A DNA stretch of 37,915 nt from Prevotellaceae bacterium. Lineage in GTDB: Bacteria; Bacteroidota; Bacteroidia; Bacteroidales; UBA932. The notes beneath the pieces were generated by a model. That model was not told the origin of the DNA. It did not search any database and was given only the letters and a program-made list of their open reading frames with translations. Position 1 is the first letter of the stretch; each line of letters opens with the position of its first letter. The translations under genes and the position numbers were made by a program. Shown one piece after another: positions 9,022 to 17,646 of the stretch. Where the stretch lies: positions 1 through 37,915 of the forward strand of contig JAISPX010000067.1 in the NCBI GenBank assembly GCA_031274595.1, given 5' to 3'.

Positions 9022-9669
9022 TCATTGATTGTCATTGCCGCAATCAGATGGAGTATAGAGTTTATCAATAAACAAAACGCCATCGAGATGGTCAACTTCG
9101 TGCTGAAAAATTACGGCGGTAAATCCCGAAACAGTATCTGTGCGCGGTTTCAGATTTTCTGTGTCGATATATTTTATAACGATTGTTTCGGAACGTTCAA
9201 CATTTCCGCGCCAATCAGGAATTGATAAACAGCCTTCCGCACCGATTCTTTTTTCGTCAGAATAGTAAACAATATAAGCGTTTGCATAAAATTCAAACGG
9301 CTCGTCAGGTTTATCAAAGCGTTGCACAGCAATCAAACGGCGCGAAATTCCTACCTGCGGAGCGGCAATTCCAACGCCTGTGTTCGCCGTATCCTGTACG
9401 GTGAACAGCATTTGCGTTTTCAGGTTTTTGAAAATATCGCTTTGTAAGTCGGCATCCGAAAAATCTTTTGCCTGTTGCCGCAAAAACAAAGAATCGCTTT
9501 TGTCGGTAGTAAGCAAAACCCGCATTTTCTGCGAATATTTGTTTACAGTTTCAATTTCATCATTTGTAAATGATATTGGTTTGGATGTACAACTTGCTGC
9601 AAACAACAATATCAGGCAAACACAAAATATTTGATGTGTCAATGTTTTTATATTTATCATTTTATTCAT
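9022..9669 (-). CDS. def: peptide deformylase with lipoprotein signal
   Basis: All three active-site motifs of peptide deformylase are intact: GVGIAAPQVG, EGCLSIP with the metal ligand Cys147, and QHEVDHLDG with the HExxH ligands at 190-194. The enzyme normally removes the formyl group from nascent proteins in the cytoplasm. This 215-residue copy instead starts with a clear lipoprotein signal peptide (hydrophobic stretch, lipobox FAASC, Cys27), followed by about 60 extra residues before the catalytic core. An export destination is therefore predicted, which is odd for this enzyme. It may be a second, periplasmic form acting on formylated peptides; a cytoplasmic Def would then be encoded elsewhere. 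It is the first gene of a unit with ygiQ and has its own promoter at 9684-9713. Confidence 0.88.
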   Translation of the reverse strand: MNKMINIKTLTHQIFCVCLILLFAASCTSKPISFTNDEIETVNKYSQKMRVLLTTDKSDSLFLRQQAKDFSDADLQSDIFKNLKTQMLFTVQDTANTGVGIAAPQVGISRRLIAVQRFDKPDEPFEFYANAYIVYYSDEKRIGAEGCLSIPDWRGNVERSETIVIKYIDTENLKPRTDTVSGFTAVIFQHEVDHLDGVLFIDKLYTPSDCGNDNQ

Positions 9670-9683
9670 ATTTTATTTTACCG

Positions 9684-9713
9684 CAAAATTAGTAATGATT
9701 TGCAAATTTGCAA
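9684..9713 (-). promoter_or_regulatory. promoter of the def-ygiQ unit
   Basis: On the minus strand a TTG (complement of 9711-9713) is followed after 19 nt by TAATTTTG (complement of 9684-9691), a consensus Bacteroidetes -33/-7 pair. The start codon follows 14 bases after the -7 box, giving a very short leader. Confidence 0.75.
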
Positions 9714-9897
9714 TAAATGGTAAATGATGTAATGGTAAATAATAAAATATTAAATAGGAATATTGATATGTTTTAAAGGTAGATTCTACGTGTATCTGGG
9801 TACTTTTTTATTTTTAGAGTGCTTGTTGCTCAACATTTATTCATGAGATAAAATAAACAAGTTTTAATTTTTGTAACATAAGTGGGACAAAATAAAA

Positions 9898-10874
9898 TCA
9901 AAAAAGCAATATTTGGTTTAAGATAATTATATTTAGGTTTTTAGCGGTGTTTTTTAATGCTTTTGCTGCGAGTTTTATGCATTTAAAGCCCATTAATTTT
10001 TTCAGATTGTATGCTGCTGCTGCCATCAAAACCTGTTTGTTGGCTAAATCATTTCCTTTTGTGTAACCTTTTCGCAATCGCCTGAAATCAAGTAATGTTC
10101 TCCACACAGGCTCTACCGTTGATGCTCGCAAACGCATCATGCGCTTGCCTTTGACTGTATTTATCAACTTATACGCTTTGTCATAATACGGCTTATCAAT
10201 AGTATTTATTATTTGTTTGTAATTAACAGTTTTACAACATTTTTCCTTTAACGGACAGTTACGACAGTCTGATACTTTTGTTCTATAATACTTTGTTTGT
10301 GGAGTTTTGATTTTTGTTTTCTTTTATTCCCTTTCGACTTTTTTTAATATCGTTTTCTTGTTCATTTTCAGTTATTTTTTTGAAAAACTGCTGACACGTT
10401 TTATTCAATTCCTTTTCTACCGAACTATCCATTGACGCATTTGCTTTGATAAAGTCCTGTCTATCTCCTGTGTTTTGTCTGATGCCATGCCTATTTCTAT
10501 GCACATTTTCAATATCTTACTGGATAGTTCCAAAAACACTTCTTTCCAAAAAGTTTACGTGTTCGGCTCAACGTGCTGTGCCATGGTAGGGACTCGTCAA
10601 GTCCGTAGCCCCAAAAATAGAGCATGTCCAAACGCATTTTGGCATTTTCAATTATTTGGCGGTCTGAGTTGATATTTTCCAAATAGTTTATCAGTATCAA
10701 CTTGAAAAATACCTATGTATCAATATTTTCTGTTCTCTCACGCCGTAGTACTTTTCTGTAAATTTATGCAAATATGATAAATCAAGAATCTCTTTAATAC
10801 GCCTGTAAAAATTTTCACTTGGCACTCGTTCCAACAAGCGAAAATTTAAAAACAACAAAATTTTTCTTTGCCAT
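9898..10874 (-). pseudogene. decayed IS1182-family transposase
   Basis: The remains of one transposase lie in several frames. The N-terminal part starts at ATG 10874 and moves by frameshift into RLLERVPSENFYRRIKEIL. A second fragment (10700-10509) reads ILINYLENINSDRQIIENA... then LPWHSTLSRTRKLFG. A third (10504-10283) holds DFIKANASMDSSVEKEL. The C-terminal part (about 10300-9898) holds the Cys motif CRNCPLKEKCC and STVEPVWRTLLDFRRLRKGY...AAYNLKKLM. These are hallmarks of IS1182-type DDE transposases. The central segment with the first catalytic acids appears to be missing, and at least two frameshifts are present, so the gene is dead. A GGGACAAAA motif occurs just outside both ends (9883 and 10937), but in the same orientation, so I cannot assign inverted terminal repeats with confidence. 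Confidence 0.88.
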
Positions 10875-10947
10875 AACTCATACCGTTGATTTCCAGTAGC
10901 AAAATTACAAAATTATTGCCACATATGCAAACTCTGGGACAAAAAAT

Positions 10948-10978
10948 GAGGCTGCTTAAAAAATTTTGAAACAGCCTC
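10948..10978 (-). terminator. terminator of rplU-rpmA
   Basis: A hairpin with a 7-bp GAGGCTG/CAGCCTC stem, extended inward by A/T pairs with mismatches, lies about 30 bases past the rpmA stop codon. On the minus strand it is followed by a T-run (ATTTTTTG). It could also belong to the neighbouring insertion-sequence remnant. Confidence 0.65.
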
Positions 10979-11006
10979 TTTTATTTTATATTACAGCGCA
11001 CAAAGC

Positions 11007-11264
11007 CTAAGCTTGTGGAGTTATCGAAACATACGATTTGTTGTTGCGTTTTCTACGGAAAGTAACAATTCCATCAGTCAAAGCATAAAGAGTATGATCT
11101 CTACCTATGCCTACATTTTCGCCCGGATTGTGAACCGTTCCGCGTTGGCGAACCAAAATATTTCCGGCTGTTGCAAATTGCCCGCCGAATAATTTTACCC
11201 CTAATCGTTTACTGTGTGATTCGCGTCCGTTTTTTGAACTTCCTACACCTTTTTTATGTGCCAT
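11007..11264 (-). CDS. rpmA: 50S ribosomal protein L27
   Basis: This 85-residue L27 is recognisable from the N-terminal [22 protein letters not shown] and the central [19 protein letters not shown] stretch. The N-terminal tail reaches the peptidyl-transferase centre of the large subunit. Length is normal for the family, and there is no cleavable N-terminal extension of the kind seen in Firmicutes. It lies 46 nt downstream of rplU in the usual rplU-rpmA pair. Confidence 0.98.
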   Translation of the reverse strand: MAHKKGVGSSKNGRESHSKRLGVKLFGGQFATAGNILVRQRGTVHNPGENVGIGRDHTLYALTDGIVTFRRKRNNKSYVSITPQA

Positions 11265-11310
11265 TTTTATATTTTTTTATTGTTCCCTAAATCAAAAATA
11301 TATATTTAAT

Positions 11311-11682
11311 TTAAACAGTTTCAGCATTTTCTACTACTTCATCTGACGATGTTTTTTTCTTGCTTTCGGCAGAGTCGTTTATTGCTTCTATCTGAATTTG
11401 AGTAAACTGTTGACGATGTCCGTTCTTAACAGCATAACCTTTTCTTCTCTTTTTCTTAAAAACAATAACTTTATCGCCTTTAAGATGTTTGAGAATTTTT
11501 GCATTAATTGAGGCAACTTCTATCGTAGGTGTGCCGATATTTACCTGTCCGTCATTATCAATCAGCAGAATTTTATCGAAACTTACGGAGTCGCCTTCAG
11601 CGCCTTCGAGACGGTGAACAAACAGTTTCTGATCCTTTTCAACCTTAAATTGTTGACCTGCTATTTCTACTATTGCGTACAT
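11311..11682 (-). CDS. rplU: 50S ribosomal protein L21
   Basis: This 123-residue L21 binds 23S rRNA in the large subunit. It begins [20 protein letters not shown] and has the signature [22 protein letters not shown]. About 20 extra C-terminal residues rich in Ser, Lys and Glu extend past the family core. It is the first gene of the rplU-rpmA unit, with a promoter at 11746-11775. Confidence 0.98.
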   Translation of the reverse strand: MYAIVEIAGQQFKVEKDQKLFVHRLEGAEGDSVSFDKILLIDNDGQVNIGTPTIEVASINAKILKHLKGDKVIVFKKKRRKGYAVKNGHRQQFTQIQIEAINDSAESKKKTSSDEVVENAETV

Positions 11683-11745
11683 TAAATTTAATTTATAGTA
11701 TTGAATATCTTTATTTTAATCTTTACTTTACATTTTTTCGGACTG

Positions 11746-11775
11746 CAAAGATAACAAAATTATTTTATTGACAAA
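11746..11775 (-). promoter_or_regulatory. promoter of rplU-rpmA
   Basis: On the minus strand TTTG (complement of 11772-11775), an 18-nt gap, and TATCTTTG (complement of 11746-11753). The spacing is one base shorter than the common 19. The leader to the rplU start codon is about 55-60 nt. Confidence 0.65.
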
Positions 11776-12075
11776 CATTTTATGCCAAGATTTTTTGATT
11801 AAAAATTTTCCGCACATTTCGGACGATATTATGTAAAACCTAAAAAATGGTATAAATCGAATTATAATTAAAAGTTTAATTTTGGCGAAAATAACTTTTA
11901 CAAATTTAATCAGTAAACATATTATTTTCTCAATCTGTCGTTTTCTTTTTTTATTCATATTTTTCACAAAATTACAGACCGCTTGATGAAAACATCAAAA
12001 TAGTATTAGATTTTTGATATTTCTAATGAAAAATATTTATTAATTTTGTGAGAATTTTTATAAAATCTGAAAATT

Positions 12076-12465
12076 ATGTCGAAAAAATTTGTTTGGACAA
12101 TTAAACATACTATATACCATTGTTTATTTTGTGTGCTATTATTACTTATTGCATTATTAGTTGGAAATAATTATTTTATATCTTATTTTATATCTTTAGT
12201 ATGCTGTTCCATTGGAGTTTTAATTGCACATATTATAAGGCATAAGTTAAATATAAAAGATAAAGAGTATCCTTTATCTAAAAAACAAATGCTGTTCATA
12301 TTTTCGTTACTCGTATTATTGATATTGTCAATTTTTGCCATAGAATTGTTTGTTGCCGATAAATCGTTGTCTATAATGTTTATTTGTTCACTATCCATAG
12401 TTAGCGGCATCTTTGCTTTGTTCTATGTAATTAATATAATAAAGAAAAATAAACGCAATGGATAA
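12076..12465 (+). CDS. small four-helix membrane protein, unknown
   Basis: I do not recognise this 129-residue protein. It has four hydrophobic segments (about 13-30, 33-55, 71-91 and 96-120) separated by short loops, with a basic cytoplasmic-type tail ending NIIKKNKRNG. A -7 box TAATTTTG at 12041-12048 lies close upstream, without a convincing -33 box. A second small membrane protein follows 42 nt later on the same strand, so the two may be co-expressed. The very high A+T content is expected for a hydrophobic protein in this genome and is not proof of transfer. Confidence 0.6.
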   Translation: MSKKFVWTIKHTIYHCLFCVLLLLIALLVGNNYFISYFISLVCCSIGVLIAHIIRHKLNIKDKEYPLSKKQMLFIFSLLVLLILSIFAIELFVADKSLSIMFICSLSIVSGIFALFYVINIIKKNKRNG

Positions 12466-12507
12466 GTAGATTAAGTACACGATATGTTAAATTTTTAAAA
12501 TATAATT

Positions 12508-12801
12508 ATGTTACGAAATTTTTTTGTAATAAACCTCTTGATAATATTAGCAATATTCATATTATCTACTGTTTTTTCCATTAACGACAACGTTTATGGA
12601 TGGTCGCATAGGTTGGCTTCCAATGCGATGTTTCAATCTGTAATTATGGCTTTGGTATTAAATAAAAAACTTCAGACGTATCCTTCAAAAAAAACTATTC
12701 TTGGTATCTTTATTTTTATTGCACCATTGTATTATTTCATTTTAATTCTTTTCTGCAAAGAACATCTGGCTGTTTATATGTCGAAAATTTATTACGAATA
12801 A
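12508..12801 (+). CDS. small membrane protein, unknown
   Basis: This 97-residue protein has about three hydrophobic segments (2-23, 36-51 and 64-84). I recognise no family. It may be truncated by a frameshift: two bases after its stop codon, another frame (12804-12890) encodes 28 residues made of one hydrophobic segment (LLIASAGIAAIWLYI) and a basic tail ending NTQITKR. That tail resembles the last helix and basic end of the preceding gene at 12076-12465. If so, the intact ancestor was a four-helix protein like its neighbour. Confidence 0.5.
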   Translation: MLRNFFVINLLIILAIFILSTVFSINDNVYGWSHRLASNAMFQSVIMALVLNKKLQTYPSKKTILGIFIFIAPLYYFILILFCKEHLAVYMSKIYYE

Positions 12802-12803
12802 TA

Positions 12804-12890
12804 ATGTTGTTGATTGCTTCGGCAGGAATTGCTGCAATATGGCTCTATATCAGAAATTATAAACGCAATACGCAAATCACAAAACGATAG
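12804..12890 (+). CDS. 28-residue membrane peptide or frameshifted C-terminus
   Basis: A short frame with ATG at 12804 and TAG at 12888-12890 encodes one hydrophobic stretch followed by RNYKRNTQITKR. It lies directly behind the 97-residue membrane protein. It is either the displaced C-terminus of that gene or a tiny separate membrane peptide. Nothing else supports independent translation. Confidence 0.3.
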   Translation: MLLIASAGIAAIWLYIRNYKRNTQITKR

Positions 12891-12934
12891 AATTAAATAA
12901 AAGTGTACATTTGCATAAATAAATCAATTATAAA

Positions 12935-13402
12935 ATGATAAATTATTATTCGTACAATACCAAAATCGGCGATATTTTGATTGTAGAAGACAATGAAAAC
13001 ATTGTGGAAATTGTTTTTGCCAAAAAAGAAACAATAGGAAACAAAAAAGAAACTGATACAATAAAAAAAGCAGCCAAACAATTAAAAGAATATTTTGACG
13101 GCAAGCGAAAAACTTTTGATTTTCCTATAAAACCGCAAGGCACGGAATTTCAAAAACAAGTTTGGGCGGCATTGCAAAATATTCCTTACGGAGAACTTTG
13201 TTCATACAAGCAAATTGCCGAAAAAATCGGAAATCCGAAAGCCGTGCGCGCCGTAGGAATGGCAAACAATAAAAATCCTTTACCTGTGGTTGTTCCCTGT
13301 CATAGAGTTATCGGTTCAAACGGTAAACTTACAGGTTACGCTTACGGACTTGATATGAAAGAATATCTTATAAATCTTGAAAAAAATTCCGATTTATTGT
13401 AA
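12935..13402 (+). CDS. ogt: methylated-DNA--protein-cysteine methyltransferase
   Basis: This 155-residue suicide enzyme takes the alkyl group from O6-alkylguanine in DNA onto its own Cys. The active site VVVPCHRVIG is present with Cys122, and the DNA-binding region (GTEFQKQVWAALQNIPYGE...SYKQIAEKIGNPKAVRAVG) is intact. Length fits Ogt/AGT. A -7 box TACATTTG (12906-12913) lies upstream. The 3' end overlaps the facing secreted-protein gene by nine bases. Confidence 0.95.
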   Translation: MINYYSYNTKIGDILIVEDNENIVEIVFAKKETIGNKKETDTIKKAAKQLKEYFDGKRKTFDFPIKPQGTEFQKQVWAALQNIPYGELCSYKQIAEKIGNPKAVRAVGMANNKNPLPVVVPCHRVIGSNGKLTGYAYGLDMKEYLINLEKNSDLL

Positions 13403-14179
13403 AAGTAATTCTATAATTTCGTCGTATTGCCGAATTGTCAGTTTTTTATCATCACGCAGAGTTTGCAATTTTTTAACAAGTTCTTTTTTGCCTTCAATAT
13501 TATCATTGCTGCCCGTTACAAGTTTTAGCAATTGATAATGTTCGCCGTCTGTCAAATCTTTGTTTTTATGCAGTTCGTTTATTGCTGTCGGAAGCGTGTT
13601 ATCTGACGAGGTTTTTGCATTTACAAAATCAGCAGAACTTTCGATTATTGCAGGTTTTGGCTTTTCTGACGTTTTTTCTTCTTCAACGGCAACAGTTTTT
13701 TCCACTGCGATTTGTTTCGGCTGTTCATTTATTTTTTCTTCCGCAAGTTGAGTATCTGCAACAATATTAAATCTTTGAGGAATTTTGCCTTTTGCAATTA
13801 TTTCGCCATTCTCAATTGCTTCGGCAATTTCACAATCCAATATTATTTCTTCTTTGCCATATCCTAATGATGCAAGGACTTTCTTTTCGTTGTTTTCTTT
13901 TTTTGTTGTAAAGAAATGAATTATAAACATTCTGTGACTGTACATTTTATCAGCGCCGCCGCCGCCAAGAAGTCCGAAAGCATGTCGGGGTTCATAGATA
14001 TAAGTAAATTTGTCTGCGGCGTTTTTGGGTATGCCGAACATAATTGTATCGCCTTTTGAGAGAGTTATACCGTTATTAAGTTGAAACACATTATTTTTCA
14101 ACACTCCTTTGCTGTTTGTTTGCGCAGAATTTTCAAGGCAAACCAGCATAATAATTATTAGTAAAAACAGTTTTTTCAT
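13394..14179 (-). CDS. secreted protein of unknown function
   Basis: This 261-residue protein has a signal peptide (MKKLFLLIIIMLVCLENSAQ). The N-terminal domain (about 25-145) begins NGITLSKGDTIMFGIPKN and carries a Gly-rich GLLGGGGAD loop. A low-complexity linker rich in Glu, Lys and Pro follows (about 150-195). The C-terminal helical part (about 200-261: INELHKNKDLTDGEHYQLLK...LRDDKKLTIRQYDEIIELL) looks like two tandem SHOCT-like short helical motifs. It lies 18 nt downstream of lysA on the same strand and may be read from the lysA promoter, although no link to lysine synthesis is apparent. Confidence 0.7.
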   Translation of the reverse strand: MKKLFLLIIIMLVCLENSAQTNSKGVLKNNVFQLNNGITLSKGDTIMFGIPKNAADKFTYIYEPRHAFGLLGGGGADKMYSHRMFIIHFFTTKKENNEKKVLASLGYGKEEIILDCEIAEAIENGEIIAKGKIPQRFNIVADTQLAEEKINEQPKQIAVEKTVAVEEEKTSEKPKPAIIESSADFVNAKTSSDNTLPTAINELHKNKDLTDGEHYQLLKLVTGSNDNIEGKKELVKKLQTLRDDKKLTIRQYDEIIELLLQ

Positions 14180-14197
14180 ATTGTTGTTTTTTTATGA

Positions 14198-15361
14198 TTA
14201 AATTTCGTCTGAATAATATGCTTTCGGCAATTCGCGCAAATTGTATTGCGATGCCATAACTTCGCCATAAGCGCCTGCCGAACGAATTGCAAGAATATCG
14301 CCGCGCTGAGCCTCGTTAATCATTTCATCTTTTGCAAAACAATCGCTCGACTCGCAAATAGGACCTACAATATCATAAGATTTTTTATCTTTTGCAGATG
14401 TAAGATTTTCAATTTTATGATATGCATGGTACAATGCGGGGCGAATTAAATCGCTCATTCCGCCATCCACGATTACAAAACTTTTTTGGCGTCCGTGTTT
14501 CACATATACAACTTGTGTAATCAAACTTCCGCATTGGGCGACGATTGCGCGTCCAAGTTCAAAATGTAATTTTTGATAATTGTACAAATTCAAATTTTTA
14601 TTGAAAATTTCAAAATACGATTTAAAATCCACAATCGGATTGGTATCAGGATTTTGATAATCAATTCCCAAGCCTCCGCCGACATTTAGATGCGGAAATT
14701 TTATTCCAAACGATTCAAATATTTCCTGAATCTCTTTAACTCTGCCGCAAAGCGCTTCAAACACTTTCATATCTGTAATTTGAGAGCCTATGTGAAAATG
14801 AAGGCTTATGAGATTTATATTAGTCAGCGATTTTATTTTTTCTACAACTTCGGCAAATTGCCATTCGCTTATTCCGAATTTGTTTTCTTCCAATCCTGTC
14901 GTTATATATTCGTGAGTATGCGCATCAACATTGGGATTTATGCGTATTGCAATATCGGCGGTTTTGCCTTTTGCGGCGGCAAGTTTGTTTATATTTTCTA
15001 TTTCGGGCAATGATTCGCAATTAAAAGTAAATATTTCAAAATCCAATGCTGCGTTTATTTCCCTGTCAGTTTTTCCTACGCCTGCATAAGCAATATGTTT
15101 GGGATTAAAACCACATTCTACGGCGCGGATAATTTCGTTTGCACTCACGCAATCTGCGCCAAAACCAATGTTGTTTAATATTTTCAAGATTTTGTGATTG
15201 GAGTTTGCTTTCAGCGCATAATGAATTTTATAACCGTATTTATTGGCTTCGGCGATTGCTGTTTGTGCTGTTTTTTTTAGCAATTCGATATCATAAAAAT
15301 AGAATGGCGTTTGTATTTTCTTAAATTTTTGTGTGAGCGTTTGGTTTTGCATTAACTTCAT
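14198..15361 (-). CDS. lysA: diaminopimelate decarboxylase
   Basis: This 387-residue PLP enzyme carries out the last step of lysine synthesis, meso-diaminopimelate to lysine plus CO2. The PLP lysine is K51 in HYALKAN. The barrel motifs SLHFHIGSQI and NVGGGLGIDY are present. The C-terminal active-site Cys motif GPICESSDCFAKDE and the closing RSAGAYGEVMASQYN are also intact. Length is normal. A second ATG at codon 4 is an alternative start. A consensus promoter lies upstream at 15379-15410. Confidence 0.96.
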   Translation of the reverse strand: MKLMQNQTLTQKFKKIQTPFYFYDIELLKKTAQTAIAEANKYGYKIHYALKANSNHKILKILNNIGFGADCVSANEIIRAVECGFNPKHIAYAGVGKTDREINAALDFEIFTFNCESLPEIENINKLAAAKGKTADIAIRINPNVDAHTHEYITTGLEENKFGISEWQFAEVVEKIKSLTNINLISLHFHIGSQITDMKVFEALCGRVKEIQEIFESFGIKFPHLNVGGGLGIDYQNPDTNPIVDFKSYFEIFNKNLNLYNYQKLHFELGRAIVAQCGSLITQVVYVKHGRQKSFVIVDGGMSDLIRPALYHAYHKIENLTSAKDKKSYDIVGPICESSDCFAKDEMINEAQRGDILAIRSAGAYGEVMASQYNLRELPKAYYSDEI

Positions 15362-15378
15362 TTTATATTTTTAACATG

Positions 15379-15410
15379 CAAAAGTATATAATTATTTATG
15401 AAGCGACAAA
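15379..15410 (-). promoter_or_regulatory. promoter of lysA
   Basis: On the minus strand TTTG (complement of 15407-15410), a 20-nt gap, then TACTTTTG (complement of 15379-15386). The leader to the lysA start is short, at most about 15 nt. Confidence 0.75.
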
Positions 15411-15501
15411 AAATATATGATGATTAATAAAAAAAGATGTGAATAAATTCTCAAGTTAATAACTAAACAAAACCAATTAATCCTTAAATAAACTTGATTT
15501 T

Positions 15502-16146
15502 TTATTTTTCTATTCCTTGCAGCATTGGCACAAACGAAAATTCTCCGTATTTAGCGGTTTTATATTTTTCTTCGGATATTTTATTTACTACAATCATTTC
15601 CTGAATTTCCAAATTGCCCACAGGAATCACCATTTTGCCGCCAACAGCCAATTGTTCCAATAATTTTTGCGGAATATTTTTTGCTCCGGCAGTTACCAAA
15701 ATCTTATCAAATGGCGCAAATGTTGGTTTTCCTTCGTATCCGTCTCCAAGAAAAAAATAAGGAGAATAGTTCATTTCTGTTAAAATTGTTTGCGCTTTTG
15801 CAAACAATTCTCGCTGGCGCTCAATTGTGTAAACTTTTGCGCCAAGTTCAATGAGTATGGCAGTTTGATAACCTGAGCCTGTGCCTATTTCAAGAACCTT
15901 TTCAAATCTTTTTAAATCAAGCAATTGAGTTTGAAAAGCAACAGTAAACGGTTGTGAAATTGTTTGACCTGCTCCGATAGAAAAAGGCTTGTCTTCGTAA
16001 GCATGTCGGGCAAAACTGCTGTCAACAAAAAAGTGTCGTGGAACTTTCTCAATTGCAGCAAGTACTGTTTCATTATCAATGCCTTTCGCACGCAAGCCGT
16101 CAACAAGTTTTTTTCGTAATCCTTTATGTATAAATGAATCTGTCAT
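15502..16146 (-). CDS. pcm: protein-L-isoaspartate O-methyltransferase
   Basis: This 214-residue enzyme methylates L-isoaspartyl residues in damaged proteins using SAM. The PCMT pattern is clear: VPRHFFVD, GAGQTISQPFTVAFQTQLL, and the SAM-binding VLEIGTGSGYQTA. The start is ATG 16146 (MTDSFIHKGLRKKLV). A longer frame from TTG 16164 is rejected because that codon lies inside the -7 box TAACTTTG (complement of 16162-16169). The leader is therefore only about ten bases. Divergent from the methyltransferase gene at 16259. Confidence 0.95.
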   Translation of the reverse strand: MTDSFIHKGLRKKLVDGLRAKGIDNETVLAAIEKVPRHFFVDSSFARHAYEDKPFSIGAGQTISQPFTVAFQTQLLDLKRFEKVLEIGTGSGYQTAILIELGAKVYTIERQRELFAKAQTILTEMNYSPYFFLGDGYEGKPTFAPFDKILVTAGAKNIPQKLLEQLAVGGKMVIPVGNLEIQEMIVVNKISEEKYKTAKYGEFSFVPMLQGIEK

Positions 16147-16258
16147 AAAAATTTTAGCGTGCAAAGTTAATATTTTTATAGTTATTTCATATTATTTTCC
16201 ATAATTATCGAAATTTCAATAAATTTTTGCACCTTTGCAGTTCGAAATTAACTAAATT

Positions 16259-17188
16259 ATGAGCATTGTAACTATTCAAAAGTGTCCTATATGCAGCAGC
16301 ATAAAGATAAAACCCGAGTTTGTCTGTAAAGATTATCTTACAAGCAACGAAAATTTTGATGTATATATGTGTCAACAATGTGAATTTTTATTTACAAATA
16401 ATTTTCCGTCAAATAACAGCATTGGAAAATATTACGACAACCCGAAATATATTTCACATTCCGATACAAAACAAGGTTTTATAAATAAACTTTATCATTT
16501 CGTGCGGGCATACGTTATAAAAAGAAAACTTAATTTTGTTTGCAGGCAGGCGGGAAAGAAAAACGGAAAAATTCTTGATATTGGTTGCGGCACAGGATAT
16601 TTTTTGAACGAAGCAAAACGTAAAGGATGGGAAACTGCCGGCATAGAAAAAAACGAACAGGCGCGTAAATCGGCAACTGAACATTTTAATCTGTTTGTAA
16701 AACATGAAACGCATATATATGAATTCCCGAAAGACAGTTTTGATGTAATTACATTATGGCATGTTCTTGAGCATTTGGAAGATTTAAGCGAAATCATGGA
16801 GAAAATATATGATTTGCTTTTGTCGGATGGAATTGCTGTTATTGCACTGCCTAATTGCAGTTCGTATGATGCGCGGCATTACAAAACCTATTGGGCAGGT
16901 TATGATTTGCCTCGACACTTATGGCATTTCACGCCTAAAACAATGGAATTGCTGGCGAAAAAGTTTAATTTTAATATTGTGTACAAAAAGCCAATGCATT
17001 TTGATTCGTTTTACGTTTCAATCTTGAGCGAAAAATACAAACGGCATACATACGTTATCGCCTTTATAAAAGCAATGTTTATAGGCGCTGTTTCAAATAT
17101 CAAAGCCTTACGTAACAAAGATAAAGGAAGTTCAATAGTTTATGTGTTGAAGAAAAACAGTTCAATGAATTTAGAGCAAAAACATTAA
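16259..17188 (+). CDS. class I SAM-dependent methyltransferase with N-terminal zinc ribbon
   Basis: The protein has 309 residues. Residues 9-45 form a likely zinc ribbon (CPIC...CxQC). A Rossmann methyltransferase domain follows with motif I ILDIGCGTGYFLNEAK, an acidic motif II region (AGIEKNEQA), and DVITLWHVLEHLED. This architecture is common among methyltransferases of cell-surface polysaccharide or secondary metabolite loci, but here it stands alone. The substrate is unknown. ACCTTTGCAG just upstream resembles a -7 region, although the TA of the box is replaced by CA. Confidence 0.85.
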   Translation: MSIVTIQKCPICSSIKIKPEFVCKDYLTSNENFDVYMCQQCEFLFTNNFPSNNSIGKYYDNPKYISHSDTKQGFINKLYHFVRAYVIKRKLNFVCRQAGKKNGKILDIGCGTGYFLNEAKRKGWETAGIEKNEQARKSATEHFNLFVKHETHIYEFPKDSFDVITLWHVLEHLEDLSEIMEKIYDLLLSDGIAVIALPNCSSYDARHYKTYWAGYDLPRHLWHFTPKTMELLAKKFNFNIVYKKPMHFDSFYVSILSEKYKRHTYVIAFIKAMFIGAVSNIKALRNKDKGSSIVYVLKKNSSMNLEQKH

Positions 17189-17464
17189 TCTCCGCAAATT
17201 AAAAATATTAATTTTTCTTCTGTTAATTTGGTTTGAAAAAGTAACCAACCATAGCGTAGCGTAACTCGGCGAAGATTGCTTCACCTTTCAGGTTCGCAAT
17301 GACATCTATAAATTCCTAAGTATGCTTTGATAAATATATTTCTTAATAGCGGTTTATAATCAACATTTTTCCAGTCAAAAATTATTTTCTATATTTGCAT
17401 CTCTATATGTAAAAAAAATACATGTTGATGGTAAGCATGTAAATTTATATACTTACGCAACAAA
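17189..17464. other. intergenic region without a gene
   Basis: No credible frame is present. It holds a short dispersed-repeat-like palindrome (17274-17304) and a possible -7 box TATATTTG at 17390-17397 without a clear -33 box. If that box is used, the HU-related gene downstream has a leader of about 245 nt that includes the whole 22-bp array. Confidence 0.6.
17274..17304. repeat. REP-like palindrome
   Basis: The stretch starts GATTGCTTCACCT and ends AGGTTCGCAATGACA, so ATTGC/GCAAT and ACCT/AGGT can pair around a small loop. A related but diverged piece (GATTGCTTCGCC...GTTCGCAA) is at 32375-32398. This class of short intergenic palindrome is widespread in bacteria; assignment here is by resemblance only. 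Confidence 0.5.
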
Positions 17465-17590
17465 ATTTCTATCGGTGTAGAAAAAAATTTCTACCGAAGA
17501 GAAAATTTATTTCTATCGGCGTAGAAAAAAATTTCTACCGAAGAAGAAATTTACGGCTATCGGCGTAGAAATTTCTTGCTGCAAGAAAAG
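17465..17590. repeat. 22-bp hairpin array before the HU-related gene
   Basis: Five consecutive 22-bp units (17465, 17487, 17509, 17531 and 17553) plus a closing palindrome at 17572-17588. Two unit types alternate: one with TTTCTA-tcggcg-TAGAAA and one with TTTCTACCGAAG...GAAA. Each unit can fold on itself, and neighbouring units can also pair with each other (TCGG..TAGAAA with TTTCTACCGA). The array ends 56 bases before the HU-related start codon. It is not a CRISPR because units abut without spacers. Confidence 0.9.
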
Positions 17591-17646
17591 AAAAAACGAA
17601 ACATTTAATAATAAAAATAAATATTAACAAATTAAAATGTAAAATT

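Noticed and set aside
9874-10945. Complete insertion sequence with inverted ends
   Set aside because: The GGGACAAAA motifs at both sides point the same way and the transposase is broken, so only a remnant is supported.
11728-11967. 79-residue Lys/Ile-rich frame upstream of rplU
   Set aside because: Overlaps the rplU promoter and looks like translated AT-rich DNA.
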